Below are positions 20,015 through 28,109 of a stretch of 64,000 nucleotides of DNA, in pieces; the first letter of the stretch is position 1, and each line of letters starts with the position of its first letter. Position numbers and translations under genes: made by a program. The stretch is from JACKAQ01 sp020634975 [NCBI: Calditrichia bacterium] (GTDB lineage: Bacteria; Calditrichota; Calditrichia; RBG-13-44-9): positions 3,100,001 through 3,164,000 of the forward strand of contig JACKAQ010000001.1 of the NCBI GenBank assembly GCA_020634975.1. Direction: 5' to 3'. The notes below the pieces were generated by a model. That model was not told where the DNA came from. It made no database searches and saw nothing but the letters and a program-made list of their open reading frames with translations.

Positions 20015-21025
20015 TTATAAACTAATGTTTTTACCGAGATTAAGCGATTGCGCCGCCGCCCAAACCTGCGATGCCAGCGCCAAATCCTGCGCCGCATGAC
20101 CGACGGATTTGAAAAACGTGATCTCGTTTTCCGATTGCCGTCCGGGAATTTTCCCGGAAAAAACATCGCCGATTTCCGCCAAAAAATGTGATTCGCTGAT
20201 TTGTCCTGCGTTCAGCGGAATGAGCAAATCGCCCGCTTCGCTGAGCGCCGCTTCGCGTTCATCAATGGCGATTCTGGCGCGTTGCACGGTTTCCGGCGGC
20301 ACTTCCTGCATGTGTGGTTTGTATGCGCCAACGCCGTTGATGTGCGTTCCCGGTGCAACGTGTTCATCGGCAAAAACCGGTGACGTTGCGGTGGTTGCGG
20401 TGCAAATAATATCTGCTTCGCGCAGTTGTTCCGGCGCGGTTGCAACGCGTACATCGATGTTGAATTTTTGTTGCATCCGATTGGCAAAATCGGCGGTGCG
20501 GTTGGGGTTTCGCCCGAAAACCAGCATTTTTTCGATGGATCGAACCGCGCAAACACCATCCAGTTGCGATTCCGCCTGTGCGCCCGTCCCGAAAATCGCG
20601 AGGGTTTTGGCAGCTTTTCGCGCCATCGCATCGGTTGCTGCGCCGGATGCTGCGCCGGTGCGCATTGCGGTGATGGTTTCGCCATCCATAATTGCCAGCA
20701 GTTGTCCGGTGGTTGCGTCGAATAACATCACTGTAGCCTGAATGTAGGGTAAATTTCGCGCGGAATTGCTGTTGGTGATTCTCACCAATTTTACGGTGGA
20801 TTGCTGTTTGTTCGCTGCGAATGCGGGCATCAGCAGCAGTAAACCGTCGTCCGGATTTGTGGGCATCACCAGTCGCTGCGGTGCGGTAATTTCGCCACCG
20901 GAGAGCTGGATGAACGCATCGCGGATGGCTGCGACACAATCGCGCATCGGAACTGCCTGCCGGATATCGTCGCCGGAAAAAATTTTGATCGATTGTTTTG
21001 CCAATATCTTCCCAATTTTTTCCAA
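20015..21025 (-). CDS. Ornithine cyclodeaminase/mu-crystallin family protein, likely delta-1-pyrroline-2-carboxylate reductase
   Basis: A 336-residue NAD(P)-dependent protein of the OCD/mu-crystallin family: substrate-domain motif LMPAF, the conserved Lys in TVKLVRI, the GETITAMRTGAASG loop and a Rossmann fold with AIFGTGAQAESQL. Members next to 3-hydroxyproline dehydratases (LhpI type) reduce delta-1-pyrroline-2-carboxylate to L-proline, so this function fits better than ornithine deamination. First gene of a three-gene minus-strand operon. The start at TTG 21025 is tentative; another TTG at 21004 follows GGGAAG. Sequence alone does not separate it from alanine dehydrogenase-like or other OCD members. 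Confidence 0.8.
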   Translation of the reverse strand: MEKIGKILAKQSIKIFSGDDIRQAVPMRDCVAAIRDAFIQLSGGEITAPQRLVMPTNPDDGLLLLMPAFAANKQQSTVKLVRITNSNSARNLPYIQATVMLFDATTGQLLAIMDGETITAMRTGAASGAATDAMARKAAKTLAIFGTGAQAESQLDGVCAVRSIEKMLVFGRNPNRTADFANRMQQKFNIDVRVATAPEQLREADIICTATTATSPVFADEHVAPGTHINGVGAYKPHMQEVPPETVQRARIAIDEREAALSEAGDLLIPLNAGQISESHFLAEIGDVFSGKIPGRQSENEITFFKSVGHAAQDLALASQVWAAAQSLNLGKNISL

Positions 21026-21105
21026 AAAATAAGGTTTTTATTTTGGATTGAAAATGAAATTAGAAAAAGTGGGTAGGATTTAAAAAATACAGGTTGTCGC
21101 GAGTG

Positions 21106-21206
21106 GTCATTCCGAATGACCGAAAAGCGTGAGGAATCGCTTTCGATCCGGTCACAATTTGCAAAATGAAATGTTCTGTCACATCACTTTTCGGATCGAA
21201 AACGAT
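21106..21206. repeat. Intergenic GTCATTC...AGGAATC element and inverted repeat
   Basis: The spacer between the two minus-strand operons holds GTCATTCCGAATGAC followed by GAGGAATCG (21106-21139), a pattern related to the element at 37,928. ATCGCTTTCGATCCG (21136-21150) then recurs inverted as CGGATCGAAAACGAT (21192-21206), with one mismatch, and could form a long hairpin. Confidence 0.5.
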
Positions 21207-21230
21207 CATTTTCGCTGATTTGCGTTCGGC

Positions 21231-22595
21231 TCACAGCCCCAATTTTTTGAGGCGGGACATCAGCGTGGTGCGATGAACCTGCAATTGTTTGGCGGTTTGC
21301 TGTTTGTTGCCGCCATTTTCTGCGAGAGCTTTTTTGAGCACCATTTTTTCGAAATCCGCCATAATATCATCCAGCGGACGGGTTGTGTCGATTTCAAATC
21401 CGGTGTCTTCTGCGGTTTCGTTGAGTACGCGGGAAGGGAAGTCCTTTATTGTCAACATGTTACCTTCGGAAAGCACAATCGCCTGATTCACATAGTTTTC
21501 GAGCTGGCGCACATTGCCCGGCCAGCGATACGATTTCAGATATTCCATCGCTTCGTCGTCCACCTGTTTGGGTGGCAATTTGAATTCTTCGCAAAAACGT
21601 TTGATAAAATGCTGGATGAGCAGCGGAATATCATCGCGGCGTTCCCGCAGCGGTGGTAAAAAAATCGGGATCACGTTCAGCCGGAAAAACAGGTCTTCGC
21701 GAAAACGCCCCGCTTCGATTTCCGCTTCCAGATTTTTGTTGGTTGCGGCGATGACGCGAACATCCACCTGTTTGGTTTTGGTGCTACCGAGTCGCTCAAT
21801 CTCTTTTGATGAGAGCACCCGCAACAGTTTTACCTGCATCGCCATCGAAATATCGCCGATTTCGTCGAGAAAAATACTGCCGCCATCGGCAATCTCGAAA
21901 CGTCCCGGTTTGCTGTAATAGGCGTTGGTGTATGCGCCTTTTTCGTGCCCGAACAGCTCGCTTTCCAGCAGTGTTTCGGGAATGCCGCCGCAGTTTACTT
22001 TCACAAACGGTTTTTGGCTGCGTTCCGGGCGGGCATTTTGGCGGATGGCATCGGCGATCAGCTCTTTTCCGGTGCCGCTTTCGCCGTAAATCATCACGGT
22101 CAGGTTGTAGGGGGCAATTTTTTCGATTTTGCGGAAGAGCGCCATCATCCGCGGATCGCGGCTGATGATATTGGCAAATCCTTTGTTCACCGGTGCGTTA
22201 AATTTGGCAAACGTATCTTCGTCAACATTGTATTTCATTTTGACGATTGCGCCGACTTTCCACAAAAAATCTTCGAGATCGAACGGCTTTAAAATGAAAT
22301 CGCGGGCACCTTTTTGCAACGCTTTCACGGCGTTGTTCACGTCTTTGTGTCCGGTCATCATGATGGTGGAAACATTGGGGTAGCGGTTGCTCACTTCGTC
22401 GAGCAGCTTCATGCCATCCATTTCCGGCATGTATAAATCGGATATCAGGATGTCCGGCTCAGTGCGCTCGATCACTGCCAGCGCCTCCAGTCCGTTTTGT
22501 GCGGTAAAGGTTTGGTAGCCGACTTTGCTGAATAAATCCGCGATAATGTCCAGCGAATCCGCTTCGTCGTCAACGATTAATATACGTGGTTTCAT
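21231..22595 (-). CDS. NtrC-family response regulator with variant GAFTGA loop
   Basis: A 454-residue regulator: receiver (acceptor in ISDLYMPEMDG), AAA+ domain (Walker A GESGTGKE, Walker B SIFLDEIG, FREDLFFRLNV) and Fis-type HTH (AKQLQVHRTTLMSRL). The sigma-54 contact loop, GAFTGA in the family, is GAYTNA here (nt 21921-21938, from residue 220). F to Y is common and tolerated, while the second Gly to Asn is unusual. The start at ATG 22595 follows GAGG; a 19-residue upstream extension is not needed. No kinase gene is adjacent. A perfect palindrome with arms 8 bp long lies 30-58 bases upstream of the start and could be an operator. Confidence 0.92.
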   Translation of the reverse strand: MKPRILIVDDEADSLDIIADLFSKVGYQTFTAQNGLEALAVIERTEPDILISDLYMPEMDGMKLLDEVSNRYPNVSTIMMTGHKDVNNAVKALQKGARDFILKPFDLEDFLWKVGAIVKMKYNVDEDTFAKFNAPVNKGFANIISRDPRMMALFRKIEKIAPYNLTVMIYGESGTGKELIADAIRQNARPERSQKPFVKVNCGGIPETLLESELFGHEKGAYTNAYYSKPGRFEIADGGSIFLDEIGDISMAMQVKLLRVLSSKEIERLGSTKTKQVDVRVIAATNKNLEAEIEAGRFREDLFFRLNVIPIFLPPLRERRDDIPLLIQHFIKRFCEEFKLPPKQVDDEAMEYLKSYRWPGNVRQLENYVNQAIVLSEGNMLTIKDFPSRVLNETAEDTGFEIDTTRPLDDIMADFEKMVLKKALAENGGNKQQTAKQLQVHRTTLMSRLKKLGL

Positions 22596-22624
22596 ATGCC
22601 TCACATCTCCCGGTATTCCTAGTG

Positions 22625-22653
22625 CTTGTTGTAAATGCACGATAAACAACAAG
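22625..22653. promoter_or_regulatory. Candidate operator palindrome upstream of the orphan NtrC-type regulator
   Basis: CTTGTTGT (22625-22632) and ACAACAAG (22646-22653) are perfect inverted arms separated by 13 bases, giving 21 bp centre to centre, about two helical turns. They lie just upstream of ATG 22595 on the minus strand. A dimeric regulator site or autoregulation is an inference. Confidence 0.4.
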
Positions 22654-22866
22654 TTAGTAAAAATTATTGATCGGTATTTCTTTGTTGAAAAAAACTGTCA
22701 ACCTGTTTTTCAAGAGAGGAAATTGGTTTCAAAGATGCCGGTTTTCCGGCGATTGTTGCTGTCGATATTTTCTACAGTATAGCAATTGTCGTCACTTTGG
22801 GTTGTGACTTAACCCGTTTTTGCACAAATGTGACGAAAATTTTGACATTTTTTGGAGTGAGAACCA

Positions 22867-22898
22867 ATAAAAAACGCCTTCCGGTTAAAGAAGGCGTT
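22867..22898 (-). terminator. Intrinsic terminator of the large secreted-protein gene
   Basis: On the minus strand AACGCCTTC and GAAGGCGTT form a perfect 9-bp stem with an 8-base loop, followed by TTTTATTGG. It lies 30 bases past the stop of the gene ending at 22929. Confidence 0.85.
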
Positions 22899-22928
22899 AG
22901 GTGAATTTGCAACAATTTTTGGGTATGA

Positions 22929-25900
22929 TTACTTCACGAGCATCATTTTTCGAGTTTGCCGGAAGTTGCCGGCATGCAGCGTGTAGAAATAAACGCCTGA
23001 GGCATAACGGCTGGCGTCGAAAATGATCCGGTGTTCCCCGGCTTGCTGAACACCGTCCGCCAGCGTTGTTACCAGCCGTCCGGTGGCGTCGTAAACCGTT
23101 ATTTTTACCGGAACGCTCTGCGGTAATGCGTATGCGATTGTCGTTTGCGGGTTGAACGGGTTCGGGTAATTCTGGGCGAGTTCAAACTGCTGCGGCAGTT
23201 GATCCGCTACCAATGCTGCGCCGTTATCATCGATTCCGTTGCCGGTTTTGGTGATGGTGAGCTGCAATTTCGGAGCATTTGCGCCGCTGCGGGCAACGGC
23301 GTTCGCCGGTATATTCAGCAAAAATTCGTTGATTTGACCATCGTGGAACGCCTGCGTTACGTCCAGTTGGATCTGTTGTCCTGCGGTTGCCGATCCGGAT
23401 TTGGCAATTTGTTTCATGGCGAAATCGCTGTTCACAAACGCCGTTAAATGTTCGCTAACCGATTCATTTAACTGAAGTTGCAGCACGGCTTTTTGGACAC
23501 GTCCGGATTGTGCGGGCGCTTCAAATCGGAGTTGCTGGTATTCGATCATCGATTCGCCGTCCGCATTTTTCGCGCTGGCGATACCGGATGCGGCGAACAC
23601 CGCGCCAAATTCCGATGGCTCAAAAGCGATAGTTGTGGACGATCCGGCACGCAATTCCACTGCAACAACTGCCCAGTCCACATCGCGGCTGATTTGCCCG
23701 CTGACGTTTACGTTTTCAGCAACCGTTATCGATTGATCCTGCACTGCAAGACCGGCTGTTGAACCGCCGCTTCCGGCAGATCCTTCAATACGTTCTGTAA
23801 ATCCGGTACCCGGTTCGTGGTTTTTGTTTCGGATTGCCACGGCGCTAAATACAGTTGATCCGCTGCCAACGGTGTTCATCGCAAAACTGTAGCTGGCGTT
23901 ATCCGTGCCGCCATCGCAGTTGCCGCCGAGTCCGTTGGTGTTGCCACCGAGGGTGTTGCCGAGCGGGTTCGCAAGATCGACACCGGAATACCGCGCAACA
24001 GAAATAAATGCGTTGTCCGGCGTATCGCCGAGGGTTGCGGTAACATTCCCGTTGCCGGTCGGTGCGCCCTGTCCGATCCAAACAGAAACACCCGTTTGGC
24101 TGCGACCGGCACATTGCTCATCTACCAATTGCCAGGTTAGTCCCAAACCGCTGACGCCCGAAACGGTCACATTTTTTTTGTACGTGATTGCGGCGAGATA
24201 GACATCGCCATTTACAGCGGCAATGCCGCCGGTGGTGGAAACAGTGTTCGATCCGCTGCTACCGCCACTGACGATTTCTTCAAATGCAACCTGGCCGCCA
24301 CCGCCACTGGAAGGCATAAACAGTGCGGTTACATTTTTGTTGCTATTCATCGTAATGCTTTCGGGATTGGTCAACCCATTAAGATCGCCGCTCCAACCGG
24401 CGAAAAACCAGCCGGGATCTGCCACTGCCGAAACCGTGACTTCGGTATTTTCATCGTAAACGCCGCCGGCCGGGTTGAGCAGAATTTGCCCGTTGCCGGA
24501 AACTGATGTTGCCAGCGTGTATTGCGGCACAACAATTTCAGTGAAGGTTGCGGTCACGTTTTTGTTGCCGTCCATTGTGATCGACGCAGGATTATCCGTG
24601 CTGACGAGATCGCCGCTCCATCCTGCAAATTCCCATCCGGGTTGCGGTGTTGCGGTGAGCTGCACGACAGTGTTTTCATCGTAAACGCCGCCGCTCGGCG
24701 ATAATTGCACGCTGCCATTGCCGACCGTATTTGTGGCGAGGGTAAATTGGGTGGTGCCGCCTCCGCCACCGCCGCCGGAACGCAGTGCAACGGCGACAAC
24801 TGCCCAATCCACATCGCTGGAAAATGTGCCGTCCACGCTCTGGCTTCCGGAAATGCTGATTGGTTTTTCCTGAACATTCAGCCCGGCTGCGCTGCCGCCA
24901 CTACCGGCGGTAACTTCTGATAGTTGATCAAAGCCGGAACCCGGCGTGTGGGTTTTATTACGTTTGGCAACTGCGCTGAAAATCGTTGAACCGCTATTGG
25001 CGAACATCGGAAAATTGTAATTGCTGTTGTCTGTTCCGCCGCTGCAATTGCCGCCGATGCCGTTGGTGTTTCCGGTTATCGTGTTGGCGACAGGATTTGC
25101 CACATCAACCCCGGTATATCGCGAAACGATAATTGCCGCACCGCTCGGCGCATCGCTGAAAGTGGCGGTTACATTGCCGGCGGATGTGGGTGTGCCGTTT
25201 GCGATCCACACGGAAACGCCGGTTTGGCTACGTCCTGCGCATTGTTCATCAACCAGCGTCCAACTCAATCCCAATCCATTCACCGATGCAACCGTTCTGT
25301 GTGGTTTGCCGGTAATTGCCGCGATAAATGTGCCGCCCTGCGTGCCGGGCGATTGCGATGTGGTTACGCTGCTGCCACCGGTGCTCGTTCCGGTAACGGT
25401 GTTTTGATGAACAATTTCGCCACCGCCACTGGTAATTGGCGAAAATGTCGCGGTGATGTTTTTGTTGCTGTTCATCGAAATCGATTCCGGATTTGCTGCA
25501 CCGCTCAAATCGCCGCTCCATCCGGAAAATTGCCATCCGGCATCGGGTATAGCGGTCACCTGAACCACTGTGTTTTCGTTGTAAATGCCTCCGGCAGGAT
25601 TCATTTGGATCGATCCGTTACCGCTCACATTCGTGATCAGATTATATTGCTGAACAGTTGATTCGACAAAGGTGGCAGTGATGTTTTTGTCGCTGTCCAT
25701 CGTGACGGAAGCGGGGTTTTGGTTGCCCGAAAGATCGCCGCTCCAGCCTGAAAATTGCCAGCCGGGATCGGGCGATGCGGTCAACTGCACAACCGTATTT
25801 TGGTTAAACGTGCCGCTGGATGGCGAAACGCTGCCATTGCCGGAGGTGGAAACAGTGAGGTCAAATTGCGGGACGATAACCGTGAAATTGCCGCCCGTTT

Positions 25901-27485
25901 GAGTGGTACCGCTGCTGTTGGTTACAGAAATTTTGCCGGTGGTTGCGCCGTTGGGCACCGTCGCGACAATTTCATTTGTGGAATTAATGGAAAAATTGGC
26001 CGATACGCCGTTGAACGAAACATTACTGGCATTATCAAAAAAGTTGCCCAAAATAGTCACAGATGCGCCCACATTACCGGATGTCGGCGAAAATGAGCTG
26101 ATTACCGGTGGATCGCCAACGGCTGTCGGTGGAATATAATTGTGGAAATAATAATTCGCTGTTTCTTCGCTGGCGGCAACCAGAATGCCCGTTTCCGATG
26201 TAATGCATTGTTTGGTTGAAGTAGCATTGTTGATGTTATCGAAAGAATCATCACCGATGAAAAGGGTTCCGATGCCCAAATCAAACTCGAGATCACCGTT
26301 GAGATCGGTGGTTTTCATGTATATCGATCGTGGACGAGTGAGCCGGCTCATAAATACATACAGCAGATCGCTGTCCACATCTACCAATATGATCGGTCGG
26401 CTTTGATTATACCGTTTTTCCGCAATAGTTGTGTGAGACCAGCTACCGCTGGCGTTGCGTTTGAGCAGCACAATCAGCGGATCGGAAGAATTGCTAACGC
26501 TGGTTTTGACAGCTGCATACAGGTTGCCATTATCATCGCAGGCCAATTGATTAATGTGATCATCTGCCATGTTGTTGCCGCTCAGCGCGGTCTCTGCGGG
26601 GCCCCATTCGTCATCGTCGTCGCCATCCACATGTACGGAAAAATACATCCGTTCGTCATTTTGGTCGCTCCACATCACACCCATTTTGTTGCCGCCAAAA
26701 CTTTGGATGGAGCAAATATCATCGCTGGAGGCGCTGCCGGGCTGGCTCGGCAAATCGAACGGTGTTCCCCAGGTGCGGTCGTCCGTGGTGCTGTGATTGA
26801 TCATCACCGTTCCGCCGACCATGTAGGAAATCCACAATTTCCCGAAGGAATCTTTGTCCAGCACCAGCGTTTCGCTGCGCGCGTTGTTGATGATAACGGG
26901 AAAACCGCTGTCCAGACTGTAAGTATTCGTCCCCGGATCGAAACTGTAGCGATACAATCGTGCTTTCAAATTGTCGCTGGTGGTGGTGCTGCCGCTGTTC
27001 ACAAAAATATGCGATGCAACATACAGCTTTTGCCCGTCCCACAGTGCATCGCCCAAACTGCCGGAGCGATCGTCGATGGCCACACCGGTGTTAAACCAGT
27101 CCTGCGATGCCGGATCGAACCGGAAAATGCGGTATTCATCGTTGCCAGCATCCCACAAACTGCCCCACCAGTAGCCGTTGTTATACCACAATTTGCTTTC
27201 CGGCTTTTCGCCGGTTGGCGCGGAAATAACGCTCGATCCGTAATTGAAATCCCTGTATCCTTCATCAATCGGAACTGCCATCAATCGGTTGGCCAGATCC
27301 GGAAGGCTGGATTCGCCGGTGGTAATTGTAGAATTTGCTGTCCGGTTGCTAACTGCCATTATTCGCGTTTGGGCGAATACTTCGCCAAAAACAACGCTGG
27401 CGATCAACAAAAGCAACATCAGAAAGTGCGCTGTAAAACTCTGTTTTTTATGAATATAAAATGGAAACACTGTCGAAAACTTCAT
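22929..27485 (-). CDS. Large secreted multidomain repeat protein with T9SS sorting domain
   Basis: A 1,518-residue exported protein. The start is ATG 27485, 7 bases after GAGG and followed by a signal peptide ending near VFA. The first 430 residues look like a beta-propeller (repeated D-G-N-L-Y and W-x-S-D segments). An IPT/TIG domain follows (SSFSPTSGNVGASVTI), then four InlB-B/Flg_new-type repeats (GWxFxGWSGDL, NKNxTATF). Two copies of a domain of about 200 residues containing DEQCAGRSQTGVSVWI are interleaved with these. A DNRLRE/CBM96-like domain and a T9SS type A sorting domain (NYPNPFN) close the protein. The two 200-residue copies are the only parts with repeated cysteines. Probably surface-bound adhesion or polymer binding; no enzyme motif recognised. 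Confidence 0.85.
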   Translation of the reverse strand: MKFSTVFPFYIHKKQSFTAHFLMLLLLIASVVFGEVFAQTRIMAVSNRTANSTITTGESSLPDLANRLMAVPIDEGYRDFNYGSSVISAPTGEKPESKLWYNNGYWWGSLWDAGNDEYRIFRFDPASQDWFNTGVAIDDRSGSLGDALWDGQKLYVASHIFVNSGSTTTSDNLKARLYRYSFDPGTNTYSLDSGFPVIINNARSETLVLDKDSFGKLWISYMVGGTVMINHSTTDDRTWGTPFDLPSQPGSASSDDICSIQSFGGNKMGVMWSDQNDERMYFSVHVDGDDDDEWGPAETALSGNNMADDHINQLACDDNGNLYAAVKTSVSNSSDPLIVLLKRNASGSWSHTTIAEKRYNQSRPIILVDVDSDLLYVFMSRLTRPRSIYMKTTDLNGDLEFDLGIGTLFIGDDSFDNINNATSTKQCITSETGILVAASEETANYYFHNYIPPTAVGDPPVISSFSPTSGNVGASVTILGNFFDNASNVSFNGVSANFSINSTNEIVATVPNGATTGKISVTNSSGTTQTGGNFTVIVPQFDLTVSTSGNGSVSPSSGTFNQNTVVQLTASPDPGWQFSGWSGDLSGNQNPASVTMDSDKNITATFVESTVQQYNLITNVSGNGSIQMNPAGGIYNENTVVQVTAIPDAGWQFSGWSGDLSGAANPESISMNSNKNITATFSPITSGGGEIVHQNTVTGTSTGGSSVTTSQSPGTQGGTFIAAITGKPHRTVASVNGLGLSWTLVDEQCAGRSQTGVSVWIANGTPTSAGNVTATFSDAPSGAAIIVSRYTGVDVANPVANTITGNTNGIGGNCSGGTDNSNYNFPMFANSGSTIFSAVAKRNKTHTPGSGFDQLSEVTAGSGGSAAGLNVQEKPISISGSQSVDGTFSSDVDWAVVAVALRSGGGGGGGTTQFTLATNTVGNGSVQLSPSGGVYDENTVVQLTATPQPGWEFAGWSGDLVSTDNPASITMDGNKNVTATFTEIVVPQYTLATSVSGNGQILLNPAGGVYDENTEVTVSAVADPGWFFAGWSGDLNGLTNPESITMNSNKNVTALFMPSSGGGGQVAFEEIVSGGSSGSNTVSTTGGIAAVNGDVYLAAITYKKNVTVSGVSGLGLTWQLVDEQCAGRSQTGVSVWIGQGAPTGNGNVTATLGDTPDNAFISVARYSGVDLANPLGNTLGGNTNGLGGNCDGGTDNASYSFAMNTVGSGSTVFSAVAIRNKNHEPGTGFTERIEGSAGSGGSTAGLAVQDQSITVAENVNVSGQISRDVDWAVVAVELRAGSSTTIAFEPSEFGAVFAASGIASAKNADGESMIEYQQLRFEAPAQSGRVQKAVLQLQLNESVSEHLTAFVNSDFAMKQIAKSGSATAGQQIQLDVTQAFHDGQINEFLLNIPANAVARSGANAPKLQLTITKTGNGIDDNGAALVADQLPQQFELAQNYPNPFNPQTTIAYALPQSVPVKITVYDATGRLVTTLADGVQQAGEHRIIFDASRYASGVYFYTLHAGNFRQTRKMMLVK

Positions 27486-28056
27486 GAAAAATACCTCTTT
27501 ACGAAACATATTATAATGTATGCGTATTGAAACGATTGATTATCAAATAACCTGCAAATTCGGTGTTTGGGATTGGCAAAAATGCTGAACGAAGTTATAA
27601 AAAGTGCAGCAGATTTAGTTGAACCAAAATAAAGACCAATAAAAAACTTGTGACATGAAATTATTAGAACTCTCTAATAAATATTGTGACAACAAACGCA
27701 TTCACCAGAATTTCAAATTTCATAAAAAAGCGGATTTTGCAGCGAATGACGCTGTTGATTGGAAATATTAACGCAATTTTGGTAAAAATGCAATTTTTTC
27801 TGAACCACCCGAAATTACAGATTGGTGAATAGCTTGGCTGTGTTCAATGCCACACGAAATATAAATTCGTTATCGCGATTGTGTAATTAATACACAGGAA
27901 ATTATGTTGGGTATCGCCAACGGATTTTTCACAAAAATGAATCTGCGACACATCCCCCGTATCGATAGTAAAATCATATAAGTATCTGATAAACATGTAA
28001 TTAGCGCTTGTTGCAAAAATGGATAAAATACGGTTTTCATTCAATTAAATGCAGTT
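27486..28056. other. 571-base AT-rich divergent intergenic region
   Basis: Lies between the minus-strand secreted-protein gene and the plus-strand phytase gene, so it must hold both promoters. It has no convincing gene; a 66-codon minus-strand frame at 27844-28044 has no Shine-Dalgarno sequence or recognisable motif. A perfect hairpin TTATTAGA-ACTC-TCTAATAA lies at 27661-27680, flanked by GTGACA on both sides. Confidence 0.6.
27661..27680. repeat. AT-rich perfect hairpin TTATTAGA/TCTAATAA
   Basis: 8-bp arms with a 4-base loop, with GTGACA direct repeats about 10-13 bases to either side. It is in the divergent promoter region and could be an operator or an incidental structure. Confidence 0.4.
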
Positions 28057-28072
28057 TGGCAGGAAGTTTGCG
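28057..28072 (+). promoter_or_regulatory. Sigma-54 (RpoN) promoter candidate for the phytase gene
   Basis: TGGCAGGAAGTTTGCG fits the -24/-12 consensus TGGCACG-N4-TTGC[AT]. GG and GC are exactly 12 bases apart, and only two constrained positions differ. Transcription would start near 28083, leaving a leader of about 27 bases to ATG 28110. Two NtrC-type activators are encoded in the same window. Confidence 0.6.
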
Positions 28073-28109
28073 TTAATCGGGATCGAAACTTAACAGGTAT
28101 GGAGAATAA

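Noticed and set aside
22929-27485. CRISPR-like or satellite DNA repeats
   Set aside because: The periodicity comes from protein repeats (InlB-B-type and duplicated 200-residue modules) in a continuous frame; there are no short identical repeats with unique spacers.
27844-28044. 66-codon minus-strand frame in the divergent spacer
   Set aside because: No ribosome-binding site or motif, AT-rich, and it covers the expected promoter region of the phytase gene.
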